In this document: piece by piece, positions 43,281 through 50,808 of the stretch
Layout of the letters: each line of letters starts with the position of its first letter
How positions within the stretch are numbered: position 1 is the first letter of the stretch
NCBI RefSeq assembly: GCF_007829955.1
Contig: NZ_VIWX01000004.1
Span: 434,001 to 498,000 of the forward strand
Direction of reading: 5' to 3'
Origin: Saccharopolyspora dendranthemae
GTDB lineage: Bacteria; Actinomycetota; Actinomycetes; Mycobacteriales; Pseudonocardiaceae
DNA length: 64,000 nt
The notes under the pieces: model-generated
The model's database searches: none
The model's input: only the letters and a program-made list of their open reading frames with translations
Told to the model about the DNA's origin: nothing
Position numbers and translations under genes: made by a program

Positions 43281-43951
43281 TGCGAATCGCGATCGCGGGA
43301 GCGGGGGCGGTCGGCCAGTCCATCGCCCGCGAACTGCTCGAAGGCGAGCACGAGGTGCTGCTCGTCGAGCGCAGCACGGCCAGCTACCACCCGAGGCGCA
43401 TCCCGGACGCCGAGTGGATGCTCGCCGACGCCTGCGAGCTGGCCTCGCTGGAGGAAGCCGGCCTGCAGACCTGCGACGTGGTCATCGCGGCCACCGGCGA
43501 CGACAAGGTCAACCTCGTGGTCTCGCTGCTGTCGAAGACCGAGTTCGCGGTGCGCCGGGTCGTGGCCCGGGTCAACGACCCGCGCAACGAGTGGCTGTTC
43601 ACCGACGCCTGGGGCGTCGACGTCGCCGTCTCCACGCCGCGGATGCTGGCCGCGATGGTCGAGGAAGCCGTCAACGTCGGCGATCTGGTGCGCCTGATGA
43701 CGCTGCGCCAGGGCCAGGCCAACCTCGTCGAGGTGACGCTGCCGGAGGCCACCCCGCTGGCCGGGCGCCGGGTCCGCGACCTCAAGCTGCCCGCCGACGC
43801 GGCGCTGGTGAGCATCCTGCGCGGCGGCCGGGTCATCGTGCCCCAGGCCGACGACCCGCTGGAAGCGGGCGACGAGATGCTGTTCGTGGCCACCAGCAAC
43901 GTCGAGAGCGAGATCCGCGCGGTCATCCACGACCACCCGGAGCAGCAATGA
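43280..43951 (+). CDS. ceoC: Potassium uptake regulator, RCK domain (CeoC type)
   Basis: A 223-residue TrkA-type protein. Motifs are GAGAVGQSIARELL, the acidic residue at LLVERS, and TGDDKVNLVVSLLSKTEF in the RCK-N domain; the RCK-C domain begins at LVEVTLPEATPLAGRRV. The ATG at 43280 shares a base with the ceoB stop, so the two proteins are made in equal amounts and likely form mixed rings. A hairpin terminator follows the stop. Confidence 0.9.
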   Translation: MRIAIAGAGAVGQSIARELLEGEHEVLLVERSTASYHPRRIPDAEWMLADACELASLEEAGLQTCDVVIAATGDDKVNLVVSLLSKTEFAVRRVVARVNDPRNEWLFTDAWGVDVAVSTPRMLAAMVEEAVNVGDLVRLMTLRQGQANLVEVTLPEATPLAGRRVRDLKLPADAALVSILRGGRVIVPQADDPLEAGDEMLFVATSNVESEIRAVIHDHPEQQ

Positions 43952-43954
43952 GAA

Positions 43955-43982
43955 GGGGACGGCTCCCGGCGGAACCGTCCCC
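43955..43982 (+). terminator. Hairpin after ceoC
   Basis: GGGGACGGCTCC (43955-43966) pairs with GGAACCGTCCCC (43971-43982) with one mismatch and a 4-nt loop. It starts 3 bp after the ceoC stop and precedes the convergent DUF3159 stop. Confidence 0.75.
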
Positions 43983-43997
43983 CACTGCTCAGCTGCG

Positions 43998-44693
43998 CTA
44001 GGCGGCGGCGACCGCCGCCTCTTCGGCGACCTTCTTCGCCCGGCGGATCGCCCACACCGTCACGACCAGCGCGATGCCGGTCATCGGGTAGCCCATGGCG
44101 ATGCGCGCGAAGGCCAGCCACCCGGTCTGGTCGTTGTCGTAGAGCCATTGCTGCACGACGTACTTCGCGGCGAACACCGCCGCCCAGGACAGCGTGGCGA
44201 TGTCGTAGGCGCGCATCGCGCGGCGCTGCTTGCGCCACTCCATGCCCAGGCCGTTGAGCGCCGACCAGACGACTCCCACCAGCGGCCAGCGGGCCGCCAC
44301 CGACACCAGGAACACGCCGCCGTAGATCAGGCTGGTCCAGATGCCGAGCAGGAAGAAGTCCTTGGTCTCACCGGAGCGGTAGGCGATGAACGAGCACACC
44401 GCCACGCCCAGCACGCCGGAGATCGCCGGTTGCAGGGGTTCCTTGCGCACCAGGCGGAAGATCGCGATGCCCACGGCGACCCCGATCGAGGCCCAGATCG
44501 CGGGCATCAGCGAGGTGAACGAGCTGACCACCACGAACACGACGATCGGCACAGCGGAGTAGGCGAGCCCGCTGACGCCTCCCATCTGCTCCAGCAGGGT
44601 CTGCTCGGAAACACCGGCCTTGCCCTCGGGCTGCCGGTCATCGTCGGTCTGGCGGGCGTTGAACCCGGCAGCCGATGCGTCATGTTCGCTCAT
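43998..44693 (-). CDS. DUF3159 membrane protein
   Basis: A 231-residue protein with about six transmembrane helices after a hydrophilic N-terminal 45 residues. Family segments are LLEQMGGVSGLAYSAVPIVVFV, SGETKDFFLLGIWTSLIYGG and RIAMGYPMTGIALVVTVWA. DUF3159 proteins have no assigned role. Its ATG overlaps the stop of the OB-fold gene by four bases. The order OB-fold gene then DUF3159 is the same as in mycobacteria (Rv2694c-Rv2693c). Confidence 0.85.
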   Translation of the reverse strand: MSEHDASAAGFNARQTDDDRQPEGKAGVSEQTLLEQMGGVSGLAYSAVPIVVFVVVSSFTSLMPAIWASIGVAVGIAIFRLVRKEPLQPAISGVLGVAVCSFIAYRSGETKDFFLLGIWTSLIYGGVFLVSVAARWPLVGVVWSALNGLGMEWRKQRRAMRAYDIATLSWAAVFAAKYVVQQWLYDNDQTGWLAFARIAMGYPMTGIALVVTVWAIRRAKKVAEEAAVAAA

Positions 44694-45067
44694 GCGGTGT
44701 TCTGCAACTCGTAGTAGGGGTTGTACAGCACCTTGCGACCGTCCCGGACTGCGATCCGGCCACGGGCCTTGACGATACGGCCGGGCTCGATTCCCGCGAT
44801 GCGCCTGCGGCCGAGCCACACCAGGGTCACCCCTTCGGTACCGTCGTAGAGCTCGGCTTCCAGGGTGGGCGCCGAAGTCTTGGGGCAGAGCTCGACGCTG
44901 CGGACCCGGCCCAGCACCACGGCTTCCTGACCGCACTGGCAGTCACTGGCGGGCTGCGCTCCCCCCGCCTGCGACCGATCGGACAGGTCGTCCGCGTCCA
45001 GCTCGGCGACATCGCTGGTCAGGCTCCGCACGAGGCGTTTCCAGTAGCCGCCTCCGGCCTTGCTCAT
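44690..45067 (-). CDS. OB-fold nucleic-acid-binding protein
   Basis: A 125-residue protein with an OB-fold (about 48-120: AVVLGRVRSVELCPKTSAPTL to GRKVLYNPYYEL), preceded by a short basic helix (GGYWKRLVRSLT). The fold usually binds single-stranded nucleic acid; here there is no enzyme domain. AGGAG precedes the ATG at 45067. It is coupled to the DUF3159 gene. Positional counterpart of Rv2694c; biochemical role unknown. Confidence 0.8.
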   Translation of the reverse strand: MSKAGGGYWKRLVRSLTSDVAELDADDLSDRSQAGGAQPASDCQCGQEAVVLGRVRSVELCPKTSAPTLEAELYDGTEGVTLVWLGRRRIAGIEPGRIVKARGRIAVRDGRKVLYNPYYELQNTA

Positions 45068-45210
45068 GAGCGCTCCTGTGCGCCTCGGGGCTCGACTCCG
45101 CAGCCCGTGCACCTCCCAGCGTAACCGGCCGCGCGGGGCGAAACCCACGCCCGGCGGGATTAAGAAACCCACCGCACACCAGCCCGTTCCCGCCGGCCGT
45201 TCGAGCTGCC

Positions 45211-45250
45211 CGCGGGGGACGTTCCAGGCGGAACCTCCCCCGCTGCGGGG
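45211..45250 (-). terminator. Hairpin after the DUF3710 gene
   Basis: GGGGGACGTTCC (45214-45225) and GGAACCTCCCCC (45230-45241) form a 12-bp stem with one mismatch and a 4-nt loop, with further partial pairing outside. It follows the DUF3710 stop at 45260 on the minus strand. Confidence 0.6.
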
Positions 45251-45259
45251 ACTCGGTCC

Positions 45260-45889
45260 TCAGACCTGCCCGTTGGGGGTTTCCGACTGCTGCGCCTGCT
45301 GGATGTGGCGCAGGATCGCCTCCGGGAGCTCGATGGGCAGCGGCGTGCGCACCGGCATCGGCTCCGAGCCGCGGACCACGACGGTGTCGTCCAGAACGCC
45401 GTAGAGCAGCCGCGCGCACTCCTTCGACGTCTCGGCCGGACCGGCCGAGACCCCGCGCAGCAGCCAGCGCGGGCCGTCGACGCCGACGAACCTCAAAGCC
45501 GCCTTCGGCGAGTCGGCCACGAGCTCGAGACCCCAGTCGCCCTGCTCGGTGTGCACCCGCGCACCGTCCTTGCGCAGCTGGTCGGCCAGCTCGTTGCTGA
45601 CGTCCTGCCACAGCCCGCCGCTGCGCGGTGCCGCGAAGGCGCTCACCGTCAGCCTGCCGACCGGCGTCACCAGGTGCACCGCGCGGACCGGCCCGGACGG
45701 GTCGACCTCGACCTGCAGCTGGCCGCCCTCGGGCACCGGCACCCGGACCGAGCCGAGGTCGAGGCGCTCGACCTCGGACGAGGGCGCCTCGTCTTCGTCG
45801 TACGGTCCCTGCGAGGGAATCTGCTCGGGCGCTTCCCGCTGCTCGTCCGCGGCGTCGCGCTTGGACTTCCCCCGGCCCCTTCTGAACAT
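45260..45889 (-). CDS. DUF3710 family protein
   Basis: A 209-residue soluble protein of unknown function, conserved beside dut in actinobacteria (Rv2696c in M. tuberculosis). A charged N-terminus (RRGRGKSKRDAADEQ) is followed by the DUF3710 core: LDLGSVRVPVPEGGQLQVEV, SGGLWQDVSNELADQLRKDG and WLLRGVSAGPA. The ATG at 45889 lies 4 bp after the dut stop, so it is the second gene of a dut operon. Confidence 0.85.
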   Translation of the reverse strand: MFRRGRGKSKRDAADEQREAPEQIPSQGPYDEDEAPSSEVERLDLGSVRVPVPEGGQLQVEVDPSGPVRAVHLVTPVGRLTVSAFAAPRSGGLWQDVSNELADQLRKDGARVHTEQGDWGLELVADSPKAALRFVGVDGPRWLLRGVSAGPAETSKECARLLYGVLDDTVVVRGSEPMPVRTPLPIELPEAILRHIQQAQQSETPNGQV

Positions 45890-45893
45890 CCCC

Positions 45894-46388
45894 TCAGACC
45901 TCCGTCCTGTGACCGGCCTCGGTGGTTCCCGACGCCGTCAGCACCTCATGACCACCTGTGGAGCCATAACCACCGGCACCGCGCAGCGACTCGGGCAGCT
46001 CGTCGACCTCGTCGAACACGGCGCGCTCGACCTTCTGCACGATCAGCTGAGCGATCCGGTCACCTCGTCTCAACGACACCGGCTGCACACGATCATGATT
46101 GATCAGGCAGACCTTGATCTCACCGCGGTACCCGGAATCGATCGTGCCGGGCGTGTTGACCACGCTGAGGCCGGTCTTGGCCGCCAGTCCGGAGCGCGGA
46201 TGGACGAAGCCCGCGTATCCCTCGGGCAGCGCCACGGCGACTCCGGTTCCCACGAGAGCGCGTTCGCCCGGTTCGAGAACCACATCACTGGTGGTTACCA
46301 GATCGGCACCGGCATCCCCGGGTTTGGCGTATTCGGGAACCGGTACGCCAGGGTCGGTTCTGGTAAGCAGGACCTTCACGTTCGACAC
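45894..46388 (-). CDS. dut: dUTP diphosphatase
   Basis: A 164-residue trimeric dUTPase, which removes dUTP and supplies dUMP. All five motifs are visible: AGADLVTT (I), HPRSGLAAKTG (II), NTPGTIDSGYRGEI (III), RGDRIAQLIV (IV) and the C-terminal arm GAGGYGSTG (V). The start is placed at the GTG at 46388 because TAGTCT lies eight bases upstream; a GTG at 46379 is possible. Its -10 box overlaps that of the divergent DUF3093 gene. Confidence 0.93.
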   Translation of the reverse strand: MSNVKVLLTRTDPGVPVPEYAKPGDAGADLVTTSDVVLEPGERALVGTGVAVALPEGYAGFVHPRSGLAAKTGLSVVNTPGTIDSGYRGEIKVCLINHDRVQPVSLRRGDRIAQLIVQKVERAVFDEVDELPESLRGAGGYGSTGGHEVLTASGTTEAGHRTEV

Positions 46389-46396
46389 GGGCGGCG

Positions 46397-46406
46397 AGAC
46401 TACCCT
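46397..46406. promoter_or_regulatory. Overlapping divergent -10 boxes of dut and DUF3093
   Basis: The ten bases AGACTACCCT hold TACCCT on the plus strand (46401-46406, six bases before the DUF3093 GTG at 46413) and TAGTCT on the minus strand (46402-46397, eight bases before the dut GTG at 46388). They share the TA at 46401-46402. Only one polymerase can open this DNA at a time, so the two leaderless genes should compete. Confidence 0.55.
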
Positions 46407-46412
46407 GAATGC

Positions 46413-46922
46413 GTGTCCGAAAGCGTAGAAGCAGCCAGCACGGACGGGGACAACCCCGGTCAGGCGAATTCGAAGAGCCGCGCGGCCTTCCGCGAGCGGT
46501 TGTACGCCTCGTGGTGGACGTGGCCGTTGCCGCTGGTCGCGGCGGTGTTGATGGCCGCCCAGGTGCACATGGGCTACCCGGGCGTGCGGGCGTGGCTGCC
46601 CTACGTCGTGCTCGTCCCGCTGGCGATCGCCGTGCCGCTGTGGCTGGGCAGGCTCAAGATCGAGGTCGTCGACGACGAGCTGTGGGTCGGTGACGCGCAC
46701 CTCCCGCTTCGGTTCATCGACGAGGTCGAGACCGTCTCCCCCGCCGAGAAGCGCCGCGCCCTGGGCCCGGACCTGGATCCGGCGGCGTTCCTCGTGCACC
46801 GGTCCTGGGTGCCCACCTCGGCCCGCATCTGGCTCGACGACCCGGACGACCCCACGCCGTACTGGGTGATCAGCACCCGCAAGCCGGATAAGCTCAAGGC
46901 CGCCCTGCTCCGCCGCGGCTGA
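46413..46922 (+). CDS. DUF3093 membrane protein
   Basis: A 169-residue protein with two transmembrane helices (about 38-55 and 58-78) and a soluble C-terminal domain of strands (IEVVDDELWVGDAHLPLRFIDEVE to PYWVISTRKPDKLKAALL) that resembles a bacterial PH-like fold. Unknown function; counterpart of Rv2698. The GTG at 46413 is leaderless by the -10 position. Transcribed away from dut, convergent with DUF4193. Confidence 0.85.
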   Translation: MSESVEAASTDGDNPGQANSKSRAAFRERLYASWWTWPLPLVAAVLMAAQVHMGYPGVRAWLPYVVLVPLAIAVPLWLGRLKIEVVDDELWVGDAHLPLRFIDEVETVSPAEKRRALGPDLDPAAFLVHRSWVPTSARIWLDDPDDPTPYWVISTRKPDKLKAALLRRG

Positions 46923-46993
46923 CGCGGAGCGCGGGCACCGGGTCCTCGAGCCGCTCGATCGGACCTCGCCGGAGGAGGTCCGCAGGAAAAACA

Positions 46994-47022
46994 CTGGGCA
47001 CACGCCGCCCGCGTGTGCCCAG
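46994..47022. terminator. Terminator between DUF3093 and DUF4193
   Basis: CTGGGCACACGC (46994-47005) pairs perfectly with GCGTGTGCCCAG (47011-47022) around CGCCC. On the minus strand the stem is followed by GTGTTTTTCC, a U-run, so it is a true intrinsic terminator for the DUF4193 gene. Confidence 0.85.
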
Positions 47023-47058
47023 CCACTTCCCTTTGTGTGCGCGTCGTCGACGTGCGCC

Positions 47059-47358
47059 TCAGGCGGCGCAATCACGGCAGATGAACTGACCGTTCTTGGT
47101 CTCGGCCAGCCGGCTGCGGTGATGAACGAGGAAGCAGCTCGAGCAGGTGAACTCATCAGCCTGCTTCGGGAGCACCTTGACGGTCATCTCCTCACCGGAC
47201 AGGTCAGCGCCCGGCAGTTCGAAGTTCTCCGCGATCGCCCCTTCGTCCTCGTCGACGACGCCCGATTGCGCATCGTTGCGTCGCGCCTTCAGCTCCTCCA
47301 ACGAGTCCTCCGCCAAGTCCTCGGACTCGCGGCGAGGAGCGTCGTAGTCGGTCGCCAT
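47059..47358 (-). CDS. DUF4193 zinc-binding-like protein
   Basis: A 99-residue acidic actinobacterial protein (counterpart of Rv2699c). The C-terminus has two CxxC pairs, CSSCFLVHH and CRDC, that likely bind one zinc, preceded by an acidic middle (DEDEGAIAENFELPG). The N-terminus is charged (YDAPRRESEDLAEDSLEELK). AGGGG precedes the ATG at 47358. Transcribed alone, with its own terminator. Possible role as a transcription-associated zinc protein is not established. Confidence 0.9.
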   Translation of the reverse strand: MATDYDAPRRESEDLAEDSLEELKARRNDAQSGVVDEDEGAIAENFELPGADLSGEEMTVKVLPKQADEFTCSSCFLVHHRSRLAETKNGQFICRDCAA

Positions 47359-47840
47359 CGTGATTCACCCCTGCGTTAGTGGAGACTGCAATGGTGTGCC
47401 GCTGGTAAACGTTCCAGGACCCGGATTTGTGCCCGATGGGACAGTGATCGCGGTCTCGCCCTGCAACGCGTCTAGTTCCCCCGTAAAGAGCGACTTGCCT
47501 CAACTCGGCACTCCGTGAGGCGCCGAGAGGGTAGCTCATAACTTCTGCGAACACGCAGCAGGTCACCCGTAGGTGTGGCATTGCGCGCATTCGGAGGCCG
47601 TCGTAGATCAAAATTGGACGGGTCGACCGGCCCCACCGGACGGCTCTTCCCGGTTGCCCGGACGATCGACGCGTGATGCGATGCGCTCGCGCTTTCCCGG
47701 TCGGCATCGGCATCGAGACGATCACGGGGAGATCAAGACACGACAGCGGCGACCAGCACCGCGCAGCACGGGGTCAACCCCTAGGCTGATCCAGTGCGGG
47801 CGGGAGCGCGCGGATCCGATGCATCCAGGGAGGGGCGGAC
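47359..47840. promoter_or_regulatory. 482-bp intergenic region between DUF4193 and cei
   Basis: Two divergent genes share this region, which must hold both promoters. I see no gene. It contains a short inverted repeat (CTCGGCACTCCGTGAGGCGCCGAG near 47505, read as CTCGGC and GCCGAG) and TAGCTC about 20 bp later as a weak -10. The GGAGGGGCGGAC ribosome site of cei ends the region. Confidence 0.35.
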
Positions 47841-48542
47841 GTGGCAGCCGTAGGTGCAAGGCCGGGACGGCGAGTCGGATATCGCCGACGCCGACCGCTC
47901 CCCGCACTGGTCGTGCTGGTGGCGCTGGTGGTGCTGTCCGGACTGGTGTGGACCCGCGTCTTCGGGTCCGTCGAGGACATCGACACGGCCACCAGGTGCA
48001 ACCCGCCCGGAGCCCCGACCGCTCCGCCCGAGGTCAGCGGCCAGCCCGCGCAGGTGCCGGTGGGCACCATGCTCGAGCGCAACGCGCTGGACTCCACCAA
48101 CCCGGTGCCGCCGCAGGACGTGCAGGTGCGGGTGCTCAACGGCAACGGTGAGAGCAGGCAGGCGAGCATGGTCGGCGACGAGCTGGCCAGCCTGGGCTTC
48201 AACAAGGCCGGTGCCGACAACGACGCGGTCTACGTCAACTACGACCTGCAGTGCCACGGCCAGATCCGCTTCGGCGCGGCGGGCATGAGCGCGGCCCGCA
48301 CGTTGAGCCTGATCGCTCCCTGCGCCCAGCTGGTGCGCGACGAACGCGAGGACGCCGGCCTCGACCTGGCGCTGGGCGCGGACTTCGACGACATCAAGAC
48401 CACGCAAGAGGCCAAGCAGATCCTGCAGCAGCTGCAGAACTGGGTGCCGCAGCGCGATCAGCAGGACGGCGCGCACCAAGAGGTGACGCCACCGCAGATC
48501 AGCGAGGATCTGCTCACCAAGGCCCGCGACGTGCACTGCTGA
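47841..48542 (+). CDS. cei: Envelope integrity protein Cei (LytR C-terminal domain)
   Basis: A 233-residue exported protein, counterpart of Rv2700 (cei, cell envelope integrity). It has a basic N-terminus (RPGRRVGYRRRRP), one transmembrane helix (about 22-39, LVVLVALVVLSGLVW) and an external LytR_C domain (DVQVRVLNGNGESRQASMV to DLALGADFDDIKT). In mycobacteria it is needed for resistance to envelope-acting drugs. The GTG at 47841 follows GGAGGGG. It has its own strong terminator. Confidence 0.88.
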   Translation: MAAVGARPGRRVGYRRRRPLPALVVLVALVVLSGLVWTRVFGSVEDIDTATRCNPPGAPTAPPEVSGQPAQVPVGTMLERNALDSTNPVPPQDVQVRVLNGNGESRQASMVGDELASLGFNKAGADNDAVYVNYDLQCHGQIRFGAAGMSAARTLSLIAPCAQLVRDEREDAGLDLALGADFDDIKTTQEAKQILQQLQNWVPQRDQQDGAHQEVTPPQISEDLLTKARDVHC

Positions 48543-48584
48543 TAACGATTCCCGGCAGAAACCGGCAACGGCTCGCTATCGATG

Positions 48585-48628
48585 TCGTGGCGGGAACCCG
48601 CCTGAGAATTGGCGGGTTCCCGCCACGA
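48585..48628. terminator. Perfect hairpin between cei and suhB
   Basis: An 18-bp perfect stem: left arm TCGTGGCGGGAACCCGCC (48585-48602), right arm 48611-48628, loop TGAGAATT. It lies between convergent genes. Repeat D starts only 5 bp further on. Confidence 0.85.
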
Positions 48629-48632
48629 GCCG

Positions 48633-48741
48633 TCTAGAGGCTGTTCGTGAATTGGTGCGGGTAGCGGAACCCGAGCGCCGGTGCGGGCTGAGTCCCACAT
48701 CTAAAAAGGCGGCTCTGCCGCATTCCCAAACGGCTCCTAGA
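48633..48741. repeat. Short inverted-end repeat D overlapping the suhB stop codon
   Basis: The 109-bp element has imperfect inverted ends: TCTAGAGGCTGTTCGTGAAT (48633-48652) and its complement at 48722-48741 agree at 15 of 20 positions. Inside are GGTGCGGGTAGCGGAACC (48654-48671) and GGTGCGGGCTGAGTCCCACA (48680-48699), the same boxes as in repeats A and C but only 8 bp apart. It looks like a miniature inverted-repeat element with no coding capacity. Its right end includes the suhB stop codon. Confidence 0.65.
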
Positions 48742-49558
48742 CCTCGCCGGCGTCGGCCGCGAGGAGCGCGCCGGTGAGCCCCTCGGCGATCCCCGGAGTG
48801 GCGCAGACGAGCATCTCGTCGCCGAGCCCGTCCGCCGACCCCTTCTGAGGCAACCGCAGAGTCGCGCCGGCCTCCTCGGCGATCAGCGCTCCTGCGGCCC
48901 AGTCCCAGCGGTTGAGGCCCACCTCGTAGGTCGCGTCCAGCCATCCGGCCGCGACCGCGCACAGGTCCAGCGAGGCCGCCCCCGCCCGCCGGATGTCGCG
49001 CACTCGGCCGAGCAGTTCGTTCACCACGCGCGCCTGAGCCGTCCGCCGCTGCACCGCGTAGGCGAAGCCGGTGCCGACCAGCGCGAGATCCAGCCGCTCG
49101 GAGCCGGAGACCCGCAGCGGCTCGCCGTCGAGGAGCGCGCCGTGACCGGCCGCAGCGCTCCAGACCCGACCGGACACGGGCTCGACGACAGCACCGGCGA
49201 CCGAGCGCCCGTCGACCTGCGCTGCCAGCGAGACCGCGTAGAACGGGAATCCGTAGAGATAGTTCACAGTGCCGTCGATCGGGTCGACGACCCAGCGCAG
49301 TCCGTCCAGCGCACCGTCGCCGCCCTCCTCCTCGCCCAGCACGGACTCGCCGGGGCGGATCTCGGCCAGCCGCTCGCGCACCAAGCGCTCCACGGCTCGA
49401 TCTCCCATCGTGACGACATCGGTCTCGGTGCTCTTCGTGTCGACACCGTCTGTCACCGCCTCGTCACGCACGGTTCTGGCCAGCTCGGCGGCTTCCCGCG
49501 CGATCCGTACCGCGACCTCGGACAAGGCGAATGCGTCCACATCTTTTGCCAATCCCAC
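48737..49558 (-). CDS. suhB: Inositol-1-monophosphatase family protein
   Basis: A metal-dependent sugar-phosphatase of the inositol monophosphatase family, about 273 residues. The metal-binding motifs are GEEEGG and WVVDPIDGTVNYLYGFPFYAVS, with the third acidic site in WDWAAGALIAEEAGA. It could provide inositol for phosphatidylinositol and mycothiol. The start is uncertain: the frame is open to a GTG at 49594, giving an odd cysteine-rich extension; I chose the GTG at 49558 by comparison with family length. It diverges from ppgK. The stop codon lies inside repeat D. Confidence 0.88.
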   Translation of the reverse strand: MGLAKDVDAFALSEVAVRIAREAAELARTVRDEAVTDGVDTKSTETDVVTMGDRAVERLVRERLAEIRPGESVLGEEEGGDGALDGLRWVVDPIDGTVNYLYGFPFYAVSLAAQVDGRSVAGAVVEPVSGRVWSAAAGHGALLDGEPLRVSGSERLDLALVGTGFAYAVQRRTAQARVVNELLGRVRDIRRAGAASLDLCAVAAGWLDATYEVGLNRWDWAAGALIAEEAGATLRLPQKGSADGLGDEMLVCATPGIAEGLTGALLAADAGEV

Positions 49559-49627
49559 GCAGACATCGCAACACAGTCCCGTTAAGGTCTGCACACCTTG
49601 GTCTGAATCGAATAGGAAGGATCAGCC

Positions 49628-50389
49628 ATGGCGACAGCCCGCGGGTTCGGCGTGGATATCGGCGGATCCGGCATCAAGGGATCGCCGGTCGACATCGAAG
49701 CCGGAGTGCTGGCCGAGGAGCGCCTGCGCATTCCGACGCCGCAACCCTCGACCCCGGACGCGGTGGCCGACGCCGTGGCCGAGATCGTCGAGAAGTTCGC
49801 GTGGACCGGACCGGTCGGCGTCACGCTCCCCTGCGTCATCAAGGACGGCACGGCGCTCACGGCTGCCAACATCGACAAGGGCTGGATCGGCACCGACGCT
49901 CAGGCCCTGTTCGCGGAGCGGCTCGGGCGAGACCGGGACGAGATCGTCGTGCTCAACGACGCCGACGCCGCCGGAGTCGCCGAGATGAAGGCCGGCGCAG
50001 GCGCCGGGCACCAGGGCCAGGTCGTGGTGCTGACCTTCGGCACCGGGATCGGCAGCGCGATGTTCATCGACGGCAAGCTGGTGCCCAGCACCGAGTTCGG
50101 CCACATCGAGGTCGACGGCCACGACGCCGAGTCGCAGGCCGCCGCTTCGGTCAAGGACGATCTCGAGCTCTCCTACGAGGAATGGGCGCCGCGGGTCACC
50201 CGTTACGTCCAATCGCTGGAGAAGTTCCTCTGGCCCGATCTGCTCATCGCCGGCGGCGGTGTCAGTCGGAAGGGTCACAAGTGGATCCCACTGCTGGAGA
50301 CCCGCACGCCCGTCGTGGCCGCGGCGCTGCGCAACGACGCCGGCATCGTCGGCGCCGCCATGGCGGCCGCGAGCAGCGAGAAGAGCTGA
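49628..50389 (+). CDS. ppgK: Polyphosphate glucokinase
   Basis: A 253-residue ROK-family kinase that phosphorylates glucose with polyphosphate or ATP, a hallmark actinobacterial enzyme. Motifs are GVDIGGSGIKGSPVD (phosphate 1), GVTLPCVIKDG, LNDADAAGVAEM with the catalytic Asp, and LTFGTGIGSAMFIDG. AGGAAGG precedes the ATG at 49628. It lies between suhB and sigA as in mycobacteria. A GC-rich hairpin follows its stop. Confidence 0.94.
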   Translation: MATARGFGVDIGGSGIKGSPVDIEAGVLAEERLRIPTPQPSTPDAVADAVAEIVEKFAWTGPVGVTLPCVIKDGTALTAANIDKGWIGTDAQALFAERLGRDRDEIVVLNDADAAGVAEMKAGAGAGHQGQVVVLTFGTGIGSAMFIDGKLVPSTEFGHIEVDGHDAESQAAASVKDDLELSYEEWAPRVTRYVQSLEKFLWPDLLIAGGGVSRKGHKWIPLLETRTPVVAAALRNDAGIVGAAMAAASSEKS

Positions 50390-50402
50390 TCTCACCACTG
50401 CC

Positions 50403-50431
50403 GGGCGCAGCGGCGACCGCGCGCTGCGCCC
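50403..50431 (+). terminator. Hairpin after ppgK
   Basis: GGGCGCAGCG (50403-50412) pairs perfectly with CGCTGCGCCC (50422-50431) around a 9-nt loop, 13 bp after the ppgK stop. No clear U-run follows. Confidence 0.7.
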
Positions 50432-50464
50432 GTCTCGGCGGGGAATTCCGAGTGACACCCGTCG

Positions 50465-50573
50465 GTGTGCTCGGTACGGCTCGCAACAGGCCTTCCGAGC
50501 CGTGCCTAGCACACGTCGGGACGCGCGGACTCCGCCTCGCAGCGGAACCGCACCCCCGCATCGCGGTTACAAT
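50465..50573 (+). promoter_or_regulatory. Hairpin and -10 box in the sigA leader region
   Basis: A 19-bp stem with two mismatches (50465-50483 with 50496-50514, 12-nt loop) lies after the ppgK terminator. TACAAT (50568-50573), a near-consensus -10, follows; no good -35 is visible. Transcription from there would give a leader of about 230 nt before the sigA GTG at 50809. No smaller gene is seen in the 419-bp gap. Confidence 0.5.
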
Positions 50574-50808
50574 GGAACACGACCCACTTGGTTCGAAGTC
50601 CTTTTGGCTGGTGAACGCTGGTGAATCCGCCCGCTGGCGCAATGCCGACGGTGGTAGCCGCTCCGGCGGCGAACCGGTCACCCCGGCAAGTCTCGGGTGA
50701 TCGCTCGTCAGCCAGGACGCCGAGTCCGGTGGGTTGTTCCCCGACCTTTGGCGGCCGAGGTTTCGCGCCCTCCGGCCAGCCCTGATCGACCGTCGCGAAA
50801 GGGCGTAC

